Shown piece after piece: positions 1-7,343 of a stretch of DNA of 64,000 nucleotides. This DNA comes from Limnocylindrus sp040397235 (GTDB lineage: Bacteria; Chloroflexota; Limnocylindria; Limnocylindrales; Limnocylindraceae): the NCBI GenBank assembly GCA_040397235.1, contig JBBAWH010000005.1, forward strand, positions 1 through 64,000. The letters run 5' to 3'. Numbering within the stretch: the stretch's first letter is position 1; each line of letters starts with the position of its first letter. The notes under the pieces are model-generated. The model was not told where the DNA came from. It saw only the letters and a list, made by a program, of their open reading frames with translations, and ran no database searches. A program made the position numbers and the translations under genes.

Positions 1-86
1 GGAGAGAGAGGGATTCGAACCCTCGATGGGGTTGCCCCCAAACCGCATTTCCAATGCGGCGCCATAGACCACTAGGCGACCTCTCC
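1..86 (-). tRNA. tRNA-Ser(GGA), 3' end cut by window edge
   Basis: The minus-strand cloverleaf has a 7-bp acceptor stem, a long variable arm typical of serine tRNAs, and a T-loop GTTCGAATC. The anticodon loop TTGGAAA gives anticodon GGA (codons UCC/UCU). The discriminator base and any CCA fall before position 1. Confidence 0.95.
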
Positions 87-119
87 GTGATGACCGTGCA
101 CACCGCGCCGATCAATCGG

Positions 120-206
120 TGGCGGAAAGGGTGGGATTCGAACCCACGAGGCTATTAACCTGCCGCTTTTCGAGAGCGGTGCCTTCAACCACTCGGCCAC
201 CTTTCC
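120..206 (-). tRNA. tRNA-Ser(CGA)
   Basis: The minus-strand cloverleaf has acceptor GGAAAGG pairing with CCTTTCC, discriminator G and an encoded CCA (120-122). The long variable arm is typical of serine tRNA. The anticodon loop CTCGAAA gives CGA (codon UCG). It lies 33 bases upstream of tRNA-Ser(GGA) in the same orientation, so the two are probably co-transcribed. Confidence 0.96.
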
Positions 207-240
207 ATGGCGGAGAATAGCCCATTAGACGTGGGGAACG

Positions 241-275
241 ACGAAGCCCCCCGCACACCGTGCGGGGGGCTTCGT
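241..275 (-). terminator. Perfect 16-bp hairpin downstream of the surface-protein gene
   Basis: Bases 241-256 and 260-275 are perfect inverted repeats with a 3-base loop. The hairpin sits just past the stop of the minus-strand gene at 296-1552 and before the serine tRNAs. No clear U tract follows on either strand, so it may act as a factor-assisted terminator or an mRNA 3' stabiliser. Confidence 0.6.
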
Positions 276-295
276 CAATTCAGTTACGCGGGGAA

Positions 296-1552
296 TTACG
301 CCTGGAGGCGCTTTCGCGCCACCACTCGCAGTGCCAGCCCGGCGATAGCGGCCAAGGCGGCCACCAAGAGCGCCGATGAAGCTGATGCGTCGCCGTTCGT
401 GTTCGTCTCTGGAAGTTCACCGCCAATAGCAGCTTCGCCGGCTGCCCCACCAATGATCACGATGGTCTGGAGATCGTCGGCGTTGCCCGGAATTGCATCC
501 GGACCAGCGTCCCACGTCAAGGGTGTTGCCTCGCCAGCATCGATCATGTTGTCGGCATCCGTATCGTGCCACCTAGACTCATCACCGTCTTCAATACTGT
601 TACCGTTTTCGTCGATCCAAATCTCTGTAAAACCTAGGGCAAGCACTTTGAGTGCCCCAAGATCTCCAGTGAAGTGGTTGTGCCAAATGGAGGAGATATC
701 GAAGTCAGTTAAACCATCCCACAGGGCTGCACCGTCGGTCGTCATCCCAATGTACTCATCTCTTACATCCTCTGAAACGCCAATAGTTGGAATGAGCACT
801 GTCAGCCACGAGGCGTAGTGATCCGATCCACTTGAGAGTAGGCCGCCACCCTGAACGTTGAAGGTCGCGATGTCAGTCGCGCTGTCCATCAGCGCCTGCT
901 CCATCAGAGTTGTGTCCAATAGATTATTATCTACCCTGTCGTCACCGTCATCTAAGTCGTTTGGTCCGCCATCGCCTGTGATATAGACCACAGCGACATT
1001 TGTCGTGCCAGCCGTAAGCGCATCGAAGAAGGCTGCGACCTCCGCTGCCGTCTCGTAGTAGGTGACTGTAGGCGCCGCTGTGCCACCGTTGAGGCGATCA
1101 AGCTCAGCCTTTATGACCTCCATCATGCAGTAGGTGTCTGAACTCTCATCGTTCCACTGCGACGCTGCAGAAGAAATGGCGCAGCTTACGCCCCCATCGT
1201 CTGCCGTCACTCCAGGCAGATCCGAGGCGAGATATGCCGCCGAACCGTCGGTGCCGATCACCGCGATCGAATTGCTTGCACCTGCACGCTGCTCCGTGGC
1301 AAGCATCAGCTTCAGTGAGACCATCACGTATCTCCACCCGCCCGTGGTTGCAGGGGGCGACACAGGGGTATAAGCCGTGTTTGGATCGCTATCGAGGTCT
1401 TCCGTAACCACGCCGCCGTGGTCGTTCTGGTCGTCTCCCCCGAGCTGAATTGGGCCAGTGACACCGGTGGCCTTGACCGGAGTGGCCGTACCGGCGCTGA
1501 ACGCGACGATGAGCGAAAGCGCAAGAAGCGCATTACCTAGGCGGGCAAGCAT
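296..1552 (-). CDS. Secreted, cell-wall-anchor-like protein with Ca-binding-type loops and an LPETN tail
   Basis: This is a 418-residue protein of unrecognised family. The first ~28 residues form a signal peptide with a hydrophobic core. Two Asp-rich loops, DENGNSIEDGDE near residue 314 and DTDADNMIDAGE near 330, resemble dockerin/EF-hand calcium loops. The C-terminus reads LPETN (residues 380-384), a ~15-residue hydrophobic segment, then ARKR, which is the layout of a sortase sorting signal with N in place of the usual G. The ATG at 1552 is preceded by GGAGAG and is preferred over a TTG one codon upstream. No sortase gene is in the window. A simple C-terminal membrane anchor is the alternative. 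Confidence 0.75.
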   Translation of the reverse strand: MLARLGNALLALSLIVAFSAGTATPVKATGVTGPIQLGGDDQNDHGGVVTEDLDSDPNTAYTPVSPPATTGGWRYVMVSLKLMLATEQRAGASNSIAVIGTDGSAAYLASDLPGVTADDGGVSCAISSAASQWNDESSDTYCMMEVIKAELDRLNGGTAAPTVTYYETAAEVAAFFDALTAGTTNVAVVYITGDGGPNDLDDGDDRVDNNLLDTTLMEQALMDSATDIATFNVQGGGLLSSGSDHYASWLTVLIPTIGVSEDVRDEYIGMTTDGAALWDGLTDFDISSIWHNHFTGDLGALKVLALGFTEIWIDENGNSIEDGDESRWHDTDADNMIDAGEATPLTWDAGPDAIPGNADDLQTIVIIGGAAGEAAIGGELPETNTNGDASASSALLVAALAAIAGLALRVVARKRLQA

Positions 1553-1750
1553 CAAACTCTCCTCTAGAGGCTACCCAACATCCAGACGCCAGCGCGCCCA
1601 ACCTGCTGCTTGCCACATTGTGCCCGAGTTCGCACGGGGCTGTCACCCCCCCCCAGCGGGCCGCTTCCCGACCAGCAGTTCGTGCCTCAAGTCGTACCAG
1701 CGCGACGAATACTGCGCGAAGGATGCGCGTTCGGATCCTTACGGGTCCCT

Positions 1751-2143
1751 TCACTGCGCCGAGAGCCGAACCTCAATGCCAGCGCTGCGCCTCATGCCTA
1801 GGAGCGCGCGGGCACGGTCGTAGGCCACGAAGAGGCGCGCGGCGATGCCGTACTTTTTAATAAGGAGCCGCCACACCTTCGGCATCTGGTCGCTGGCGAG
1901 GTTGAACGCCTCGGCTGGGAGCTGGGCGCCCGTGATCGTGCCGCTCATAGTGCAGGGGGAAACGCCGGCGCGGCTGCTGTTGCGCAGGCGCTTCACCTTG
2001 CCGGCCGTGGCACTGGTGAACAGGAAGAGGCTCTCACCCTCTGCCGCCGCCCACACAGGGGTGGTGACGGCGGTGCCGTCGCGGCGATAGGTGGTCAGCG
2101 CCACGTATTGAGCGGTGAGGATAGCGTCGCGTTCGGCGCTCAC
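1751..2143 (-). CDS. PPOX-class F420-dependent-type flavin/deazaflavin protein (Rv2061-like)
   Basis: This 130-residue split-barrel protein resembles the small PPOX class of probable F420-dependent enzymes (Rv2061 type). Shared features are an N-terminal YVALTTYRRDG strand, the TPVW segment and the SGKVKRLR-like phosphate-binding stretch (here ATAGKVKRLRNSSR). The start is a GTG at 2143 overlapping the TGA of the upstream dehydrogenase, so the two genes are translationally coupled. The substrate is unknown, and F420 binding is inferred from family resemblance only. The genome would need cofactor F420 synthesis genes, which are not in this window. Confidence 0.8.
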   Translation of the reverse strand: MSAERDAILTAQYVALTTYRRDGTAVTTPVWAAAEGESLFLFTSATAGKVKRLRNSSRAGVSPCTMSGTITGAQLPAEAFNLASDQMPKVWRLLIKKYGIAARLFVAYDRARALLGMRRSAGIEVRLSAQ

Positions 2144-3027
2144 GCCGGGTCGATCTCGTTGGCGATCTCGCGCAGTCGTCGGGCGAGCGCCGAGAGGTCC
2201 TCGTCGCCGTGACCGGTGGCGATCAGCTCGTCTTCGAGGTGGGCCACCAGCATGGCGGCTGGCACGGGCACGTTCAGCTCGTCGGCAAGGCCAATGGCGA
2301 TACCCAGGTCTTTGCGGTGCAGCGACACCTTGAACCCGAGTGGGTAGGTGTCGTTCGCCATGCGCTCCCAGCGATTCTCGAGCGCCCACGAGCGCGCCGA
2401 TCCGCCGCTCAATGCGGTGACGAGGGTTTGTGGGTCGAGGCCGGCCTTCTGCCCCACCAGGATCCCCTCAGCGAGCGAGAGGTACGTTCCAGAAATCACG
2501 ATCTGGTTGACCGCCTTGCCGACCTGCCCCGAACCGAGCGGGCCGAGGTGCGTAATCGTCTTCGCGAACGTCTCTATATATGGGAGCGCCGCGCTGACCG
2601 CTTCGGGGGTGCCGCCGAGGAAGACGGTGAGGGTCCCCTTCTGTGCACCTTCGCTGCCGCCGCTCACGGGGGCATCGACCATCAGGATCCCCTTTTGGGC
2701 GAGCAGCTCCCCCATCTCGCGCGTGGCGCTCGGGGCGATCGTACTGGTGTCAATGATGATTGCGCTCGACTTCAGCAGGTCAATGGCGCCAGGCTGGCCT
2801 GGCGTGCCGAGCAGAAGTGCTTCGACATCGGGCGTGTCGGAGACGGAGAGCACGACGGCGTCGGCGCCGGTGAGGGCATCCGTTAGTGATGTGTGTTGCG
2901 TGGTGCCCGCAGGTGCAGTGCGGTGCGTGCCGCGGTTCCACGCCTGCACGCTGTGCCCAGCGGCGGCGAGGTGCCCAGCAATAGGGGCGCCCATGGTGCC
3001 TAATCCGAGAACGGCAACGCGACTCAT
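2140..3027 (-). CDS. Beta-hydroxyacid dehydrogenase (3-hydroxyisobutyrate / tartronate-semialdehyde reductase family)
   Basis: This 295-residue NAD(P)-dependent oxidoreductase is typical in length for the family. It has the Rossmann motif GLGTMG at residues 8-13, the substrate-binding DAPVSGG at 118-124, the catalytic lysine K171 in GQVGKAVNQ, and a C-terminal helical domain with HRKD. The exact substrate (3-hydroxyisobutyrate, tartronate semialdehyde or succinic semialdehyde) cannot be read from sequence. No Shine-Dalgarno is present. A TATAGT hexamer ends 6 bases before the ATG, pointing to a leaderless mRNA starting just downstream of tRNA-Arg. Confidence 0.88.
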   Translation of the reverse strand: MSRVAVLGLGTMGAPIAGHLAAAGHSVQAWNRGTHRTAPAGTTQHTSLTDALTGADAVVLSVSDTPDVEALLLGTPGQPGAIDLLKSSAIIIDTSTIAPSATREMGELLAQKGILMVDAPVSGGSEGAQKGTLTVFLGGTPEAVSAALPYIETFAKTITHLGPLGSGQVGKAVNQIVISGTYLSLAEGILVGQKAGLDPQTLVTALSGGSARSWALENRWERMANDTYPLGFKVSLHRKDLGIAIGLADELNVPVPAAMLVAHLEDELIATGHGDEDLSALARRLREIANEIDPA

Positions 3028-3033
3028 GGGTTA

Positions 3034-3039
3034 ACTATA
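3034..3039 (-). promoter_or_regulatory. -10 hexamer TATAGT for a leaderless start
   Basis: TATAGT is followed by 6 bases and the ATG at 3027, in the 15-base space after tRNA-Arg. Predicted +1 coincides with the start codon. No -35 match is obvious. Confidence 0.6.
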
Positions 3040-3054
3040 AGGAGGGAGGGAAAT

Positions 3055-3130
3055 TGGTGCGCCCGGCGGGACTCGAACCCACGACCTTTAGGTCCGCAAC
3101 CTAACGCTCTATCCACTGAGCTACGGGCGC
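3055..3130 (-). tRNA. tRNA-Arg(GCG)
   Basis: The minus-strand cloverleaf has acceptor GCGCCCG/CGGGCGC, discriminator A and an encoded CCA. The anticodon loop TTGCGGA gives anticodon GCG (codon CGC). It is 26 bases from tRNA-Ser(GCT) and probably shares its transcript. Confidence 0.95.
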
Positions 3131-3156
3131 ATCTGCGATGTGCAGCGTACAACGGC

Positions 3157-3249
3157 TGGCGGAGAGGGAGGGATTCGAACCCTCGACGCAGGAAAACCCC
3201 ACGTGGCGGTTTAGCAAACCGCTGCACTAGACCTCTATGCGACCTCTCC
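3157..3249 (-). tRNA. tRNA-Ser(GCT)
   Basis: The minus-strand tRNA has acceptor GGAGAGG, a long variable arm, discriminator G and an encoded CCA. The anticodon loop TTGCTAA gives GCT (codons AGC/AGU). It is first in a two-tRNA unit with tRNA-Arg. Confidence 0.95.
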
Positions 3250-3288
3250 GAGACCGAGCGCGAGTATCCCAGAATCACCCGCTGAACG

Positions 3289-3963
3289 CTAGCCGAGGCG
3301 CTCCCAGCCCATGCGGGCGGCTTCGAGGGCAAGTGCGCTGTCAGGAGCCACCGCCACGGCGCGCTCCGCCAGTTTCAGCAGCGGGATGTCGGCCGCCGTA
3401 TCGCCGAAGGCGACCAGAATGCGACCACCTGCCGCACAGGCCTGCGCCGCCCTCGCCTTCTCTTCACCTGATTGCGTCGGCGCGGCGAGCCTTCCGGTGG
3501 CAATTCCATCTATTACTTCGAATGGTGTGCCGAGTGCGATGGTGGCTCCGAGCCGGCGCGCGAAGGCGGCAGCGATTGGCTGATAGCCACCCGTTGCAAG
3601 TACGAGTTCGGTGCTTGCATCGTTGCGCTGCGCTGCGGCGAGTGCCGCCTGCACTGCGGTGACCGCTTCGACGCGTCGGGCTGGCCAGAGCAGATGCTCC
3701 ACCACCCACTCCCCCATGACGGCGAGCTGCTCGGCAGGCAAACCGCGCAGCAGCGTGGTCTGATCCTCAAGCCAGCGGGCGCGGAAGCGCTCCTTGTTCA
3801 TGAGGCCGGAGCGTGCGAGGAAGACAATTGGTAATCGAACGGTAATGAACCGGCTCGCGGCGGCACTCGGGTAGTTCGCGCGAATCCATTGGTGCACGCC
3901 ACGCCAGGTTTCAGCGGTGGTGAGGGTGCCATCTATGTCGCTGACAACAATTGGTCGGGTCAT
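3289..3963 (-). CDS. HAD-superfamily subclass IB phosphatase
   Basis: This is a 224-residue HAD hydrolase. It has the nucleophile motif DIDGT at residues 9-13, motif II in LATGG near 123, a lysine at 169 (motif III) and the acidic motif GDTAADIPLL at 187-196. This order and spacing match phosphoserine-phosphatase-like HAD-IB enzymes, which hydrolyse small phosphorylated metabolites. The substrate is not predictable. The gene lacks a Shine-Dalgarno, and a CATACT hexamer ends 6 bases before the ATG, so a leaderless transcript is likely. That promoter sits right beside the terminator of the upstream H1-like gene. Confidence 0.85.
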   Translation of the reverse strand: MTRPIVVSDIDGTLTTAETWRGVHQWIRANYPSAAASRFITVRLPIVFLARSGLMNKERFRARWLEDQTTLLRGLPAEQLAVMGEWVVEHLLWPARRVEAVTAVQAALAAAQRNDASTELVLATGGYQPIAAAFARRLGATIALGTPFEVIDGIATGRLAAPTQSGEEKARAAQACAAGGRILVAFGDTAADIPLLKLAERAVAVAPDSALALEAARMGWERLG

Positions 3964-3969
3964 GAGTCA

Positions 3970-3975
3970 AGTATG
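3970..3975 (-). promoter_or_regulatory. -10-like CATACT for a leaderless HAD gene
   Basis: CATACT (one mismatch to TATACT) is followed by 6 bases and the ATG at 3963. It lies 12 bases past the hairpin that ends the H1-like transcript. Confidence 0.45.
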
Positions 3976-3980
3976 CGGGC

Positions 3981-4019
3981 AAAAAGAGAGAGGCGCCCAG
4001 GTTGGCCTGGACGCCTCTC
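3981..4019 (-). terminator. Intrinsic terminator of the H1-like gene
   Basis: On the minus strand a 14-bp stem (4006-4019 with 3988-4001, one mismatch, 4-base loop) is followed closely by five U (3981-3985). A smaller 8-bp hairpin (4021-4028 with 4034-4041) lies between it and the stop codon. Confidence 0.8.
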
Positions 4020-4046
4020 GAACGATCCTCGACGGATCGTTAAAAG

Positions 4047-4375
4047 TTACTTCTTCTTCGCAACCTTGCGCTTAGCCTTGCGCTTCGCAGGGGCCTTCTT
4101 CGCAACGGCCTTCTTCGCCGTCTTGCGCTTGGCCTTCTTCTTGGCNNNNNNNNNNNNNNNNNNNNNNNNNNNNNNNNNNNNNNNNNNNNNNNNNNNNNNN
4201 NNNNNNNNNNNNNNNNNNNNNNNNNNNNNNNNNNNNNNNNNNNNNCCGTCTTGCGCTTGGCCTTCTTCTTGGCTGGAGCCTTCTTGGCTACGGCCTTCTT
4301 CGCTACTCGCTTCTTAGCGACCTTCTTGGCAGCAGGCTTTCGCTTCGCAGCGGCCTTTCGCTTCTTTACAGCCAT
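4047..4375 (-). CDS. Histone H1-like Lys/Ala-rich DNA-binding protein, interrupted by an assembly gap
   Basis: The visible sequence is almost entirely Lys, Ala, Arg, Val and Pro in repeating AKKxxAKKAPAK-type units, like the C-terminal tail of histone H1 and bacterial Hc1-type proteins. Such proteins bind and condense DNA without sequence specificity. The ATG at 4375 has GGAGG 7 bases upstream. A run of 100 N interrupts the gene. Reading back from the far side, the frame that keeps the repeat ends in AKKK and a TAA at 4047-4049, not at the end obtained by translating straight through the Ns. If the flanking 28-base repeats are overlapped, the protein stays in frame at roughly 66 residues. Confidence 0.8.
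4118..4273. repeat. 28-base direct repeat flanking the N gap
   Basis: Bases 4118-4145 and 4246-4273 are identical and abut the two edges of the N run. The assembler evidently broke at a repeat inside the lysine-rich coding region. Confidence 0.9.
4146..4245. other. Assembly gap (100 N)
   Basis: Exactly 100 undetermined bases, a conventional scaffold-gap length. The true number of bases is unknown and may be zero or negative, given the identical flanks. Confidence 0.98.
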
Positions 4376-4441
4376 GTGATTACCTCCACTCTGACTAGCC
4401 CGTACTTCGGACTGTCATAACTCAACCCCATTGTTGGGGCT

Positions 4442-4470
4442 TGTGGAAAACTAAAACACAATGTGGATAA
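4442..4470 (-). promoter_or_regulatory. Two DnaA-box-like 9-mers
   Basis: On the minus strand, 4462-4470 reads TTATCCACA (perfect DnaA-box consensus) and 4442-4450 reads TTTTCCACA (one mismatch). They have the same orientation and lie 20 bases apart, in an AT-richer stretch upstream of the H1-like gene. No replication gene is nearby. Confidence 0.3.
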
Positions 4471-4788
4471 CTGCAAGCGTGATTTTTCGATTTCGTGCGT
4501 GTGGCCACTCTTGACCCCTCTCTCTGTGAGCTGCTGATACCCGGCCACGGGGTGTGCTGACGCCCAGCGCGGAGCAAATCGCCTTTTGGCAGGGGGTGTT
4601 TTGTGCGGAATCAACACTCTGGCCCGCTCAGATGCACGCAGAGGCCCCTATTACCGCCGCCGCACGCGAAACTTGTGCGTATGGGGTGAAGTTGTGCGTG
4701 TTTTTGCGCTATCGCCCCGCTTCGTGGCGCATTTCCCGCCCTGCGGCGATGTACGGAGCACCAAACTTTTGTGACAAATCCCGCTTTC
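4471..4788. other. Intergenic stretch without a supported gene
   Basis: Short open frames here have no recognisable protein features, no ribosome binding site and unlike composition. It separates the divergent H1-like gene and aro operon. I see no clear RNA gene. Confidence 0.6.
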
Positions 4789-4817
4789 TTGACCCACGGC
4801 GCGCGCCGCCGTAGAGT
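4789..4817 (+). promoter_or_regulatory. aro operon promoter, -35 TTGACC, -10 TAGAGT
   Basis: TTGACC at 4789-4794 and TAGAGT at 4812-4817 are separated by 17 bases, close to the housekeeping sigma consensus. Predicted +1 is at about 4824, exactly the A of the ATG of the leader peptide, so the leader would be translated from a leaderless mRNA. Confidence 0.75.
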
Positions 4818-4823
4818 TTGGGC

Positions 4824-4859
4824 ATGGTGAACCGCTTCTACTTTCGATACCCGGCATGA
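4824..4859 (+). CDS. Aromatic-amino-acid leader peptide MVNRFYFRYPA
   Basis: An 11-codon frame with four aromatic codons in five (Phe-Tyr-Phe-Arg-Tyr), ending in TGA at 4857-4859. It begins where transcription should start and is followed by hairpins, an intrinsic terminator and aroF. This matches the plan of translational attenuators such as the pheA and trp leaders: scarcity of charged tRNA-Phe or tRNA-Tyr would stall the ribosome here. It contains no Trp, which fits an operon ending in chorismate mutase. It is too short to be proven coding from one sequence. Confidence 0.65.
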   Translation: MVNRFYFRYPA

Positions 4860-4865
4860 CCAGCC

Positions 4866-4936
4866 CAGGCGCGTAAGCGTCTGACCGGCGGTCCTGCCGG
4901 GATGTGAGCAGAGGGAGACCTCTGCTCTTTTCTTTT
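4866..4936 (+). terminator. Attenuator region: two hairpins and an intrinsic terminator before aroF
   Basis: The first hairpin (4866-4872 with 4877-4883) has a GTAA tetraloop. A second small one is 4885-4889 with 4896-4900. The terminator is a perfect 9-bp stem, 4906-4914 with 4919-4927, with loop GAGA, followed by TTTTCTTTT at 4928-4936. It lies after the promoter and 48 bases before the aroF start, so it must be bypassed for expression. Leader bases 4850-4856 can also pair perfectly with 4895-4901. A strong antiterminator that disrupts the 4906-4914 arm was not found. Confidence 0.8.
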
Positions 4937-4983
4937 CCCCCAGAAGCGGCACCAGGGAGTCCGCCAAGAGAGTGGAGTGACCA

Positions 4984-6030
4984 ATGTTTGTACGAATCAA
5001 CCAGTCGGCAACCAGCGAACAGATCGCAGCGATCCGTAGCCGCGCTACGGAAGCCGGTCTCGCCGTGTACGACGAGCCATCAGCACGCGGGTTGACCCTC
5101 GCCCTCCTCGGCCCGAAGGGCTTCGATGAGAAGTTGAGTGACCAGCTCGTGGCAATGGAGGGTGTTGCCTCCGTGGCGCGCCCATCCCGCGCCTATCGCT
5201 TGAGCTCGCAAGAGTTCCGCGAGGAGCCAACGGTCGTCAAGGTGCGTGATGCGGTCATTGGTGGCGGCTCACTGACGCTGATGGCGGGGCCGTGTTCAAT
5301 CGAATCACGCGAACAGCTCTTCGAAGTGGCCGCTGGCGTCGCCGCTGCGGGGGCAACCCTACTGCGCGGTGGTGCCTTCAAGCCACGCACCTCGCCGTAT
5401 GCGTTCCAGGGGCTCGGCCTCGAGGGGTTGCGCCTCCTTGCTGAGGCGCGCGAGCGCACCGGGCTGCCAATCATCACCGAGGTGATGGAGCCGGCGCAGG
5501 TCGACATGGTCGCCGAGTTCGCCGACGTGCTGCAGATCGGCACGCGCAACATGCAGAACTTCTCGCTCCTCAATGCTGTGGGGCGAACACGCATGCCGGT
5601 GATGCTGAAGCGCGGCCTCTCGGGAACACTCGAAGAGTGGCTGCTCGCTGCCGAGTACATCCTGGCCGCGGGGAACCGCCAGGTAATCCTCTGCGAGCGC
5701 GGTATTCGCACCTTCGAGACGGCGGCGCGCAACACGCTCGACTTGAACGCGGTACCGATCTTGCGCCGACTCACTCACCTTCCAGTAATCGTTGACCCGA
5801 GCCACGCCACGGGGAAGCGCTGGATGGTTGCGCCAATGTCGTACGCCGGCGTTGCCGCTGGTGCCGACGGGATCATGGTCGAGGTTCATCCGAAGCCCGA
5901 AGAGGCCTGGTCCGACGGCGAGCAGTCCCTCACCCTGCCGATGTTCTCGCGCTTGGCTGGCGAGCTGCGAACGATTCATTCGGTCGTCTCTCCAATGCAC
6001 GCGAATCCGGGCGAGGCCTCAGGGCGATGA
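4984..6030 (+). CDS. aroF: 3-deoxy-7-phosphoheptulonate synthase (type I beta, with regulatory N-domain)
   Basis: This enzyme condenses phosphoenolpyruvate with erythrose 4-phosphate to DAHP, the first step to chorismate. The 348-residue length matches the Thermotoga/Bacillus-like form. A ferredoxin-like N-domain (about 1-70), known in such enzymes for Tyr/Phe feedback, precedes a TIM barrel with GPCSIES, LRGGAFKPRTSPY, IGTRNMQNF and VDPSHATGKR. The start has GGAGTGA upstream. It is the first structural gene after the attenuator, and its stop overlaps the aroA start (ATGA). Confidence 0.96.
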   Translation: MFVRINQSATSEQIAAIRSRATEAGLAVYDEPSARGLTLALLGPKGFDEKLSDQLVAMEGVASVARPSRAYRLSSQEFREEPTVVKVRDAVIGGGSLTLMAGPCSIESREQLFEVAAGVAAAGATLLRGGAFKPRTSPYAFQGLGLEGLRLLAEARERTGLPIITEVMEPAQVDMVAEFADVLQIGTRNMQNFSLLNAVGRTRMPVMLKRGLSGTLEEWLLAAEYILAAGNRQVILCERGIRTFETAARNTLDLNAVPILRRLTHLPVIVDPSHATGKRWMVAPMSYAGVAAGADGIMVEVHPKPEEAWSDGEQSLTLPMFSRLAGELRTIHSVVSPMHANPGEASGR

Positions 6031-7343
6031 GCGATCGTCTGCGCGGCGAGCTGCGCCTTCCAGGTGACAAGTCGATGAGCCATCGTGCGCTCTTCTACGC
6101 CGCGCTCGCCGATGGCGAGACGCTCGTGGTGGGCGCAGGCGACGGCCATGACGTGCGCTCCACGGCGGGCATCGTTGCCGCGCTGGGCGCTTCGGTTTCG
6201 CGCGAAGCGGCTCAGCCTGGTGACGCACCGGGCACCGCGCGCTGGCGCGTGCGCTCTGGCGGACGTGGATCTCTGCGTGCGGCCACTGCGCCGCTCGATT
6301 GCGGCAATTCGGGAACCTCGATGCGACTCGGTGCGGGCCTCGTGGCCGGCGTACCTGGTGCTCACACACTGATCGGTGACGCCTCACTACAGAGTCGACC
6401 AATGGCACGGGTGCTTGAGCCACTTATTGCGATGGGGGCGTCTGCTGTTGGTTCTGGCGAAGCGGGCACGCGCGCGCCACTCACCATTACGGGCGGCGCA
6501 CTGCGCGGCGCTACGTGGGCACCAGCCACGCCAAGCGCACAGGTAAAGGGGTGCGTGCTGCTTGCCGCGTTGGCGGCAACGGGCGAAAGCACCTATCGCG
6601 AGGCGGTTGCCACACGCGATCACTCGGAGCGCATGCTCGTGGCCCGTGGCGCTGCGCTGCGAACGACTCGCGATGCGAGTGGAACGACCGTTTCAATTGC
6701 CCCGGGCGAGCTCTCTGCCCTTTCCCTCGTCACCATTCCGGGCGATCCATCGTCGGCCACCTTCTGGCTGGTGGCGGGGAGCCTGCACCCAGACGCCGAT
6801 CTACTCATTCGCGGCGTCTCACTGAACCCCACCCGACGCCACGCCATCGACCTGTTGCAGCGCATGGGCGCCCGCATTGACGAGTTCCCTGCCGCCGATG
6901 ACGGCTCAGGCGAGCCAGTTGGCGACCTACGGGTGCGCAGCGCCGCCCTCCACGGCATCGACATGACACCAACCGACGTGGCGTTGGCCATTGATGAGGT
7001 GCCGATCCTCTCCCTCGCGGCCGCCATGGCCACCGGCGCAACCAGCATTCGCGGCGCTGGCGAGCTGCGCGCCAAGGAGAGCGACCGTATTGCCGGCGTT
7101 GCCGCGGGCCTTGCGGCACTCGGACTGACGATTTCGGTGACCGGCGACGATCTGCACTTCGTTGGCGGCGGCCGACCAGCCGCTGGATTCACTGAGTCAC
7201 TTGGCGACCACCGCTTGGCGATGACCTTTGCCATTGCTGGCCTTGTGAGTGGCGCCGCCGTTTCGGTCGATGACCCTTCTGCAGCAGCGGTGAGCTACCC
7301 AACCTTTTACGACGACCTGGCGCGCATTGGGGCGGCAGCATGA
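6027..7343 (+). CDS. aroA: 5-enolpyruvylshikimate-3-phosphate synthase
   Basis: Transfers enolpyruvyl from PEP to shikimate 3-phosphate. The 438-residue length is normal. The protein has PGDKSMSHRALFYAALADG near the N-terminus, LDCGNSGTSMRL, the ELRAKESDRI segment and DHRLAM near the C-terminus. The GNSGTSMR form (Gly-Thr context) is the ordinary type; sensitivity to inhibitors is not inferred. It overlaps aroF by ATGA and aroE likewise, so translation is coupled throughout. Confidence 0.96.
   Translation: MSDRLRGELRLPGDKSMSHRALFYAALADGETLVVGAGDGHDVRSTAGIVAALGASVSREAAQPGDAPGTARWRVRSGGRGSLRAATAPLDCGNSGTSMRLGAGLVAGVPGAHTLIGDASLQSRPMARVLEPLIAMGASAVGSGEAGTRAPLTITGGALRGATWAPATPSAQVKGCVLLAALAATGESTYREAVATRDHSERMLVARGAALRTTRDASGTTVSIAPGELSALSLVTIPGDPSSATFWLVAGSLHPDADLLIRGVSLNPTRRHAIDLLQRMGARIDEFPAADDGSGEPVGDLRVRSAALHGIDMTPTDVALAIDEVPILSLAAAMATGATSIRGAGELRAKESDRIAGVAAGLAALGLTISVTGDDLHFVGGGRPAAGFTESLGDHRLAMTFAIAGLVSGAAVSVDDPSAAAVSYPTFYDDLARIGAAA

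Noticed and set aside
4442..4788. Possible chromosome origin
   Set aside because: Only two DnaA-box-like sites and no dnaA, dnaN, gyrB or parAB nearby. The N gap also distorts local composition. Kept only as a low-interest observation.
4554..4814. 86-codon open frame upstream of the aro promoter
   Set aside because: No family match, no ribosome site, and it overlaps the promoter and leader region. Composition looks intergenic.
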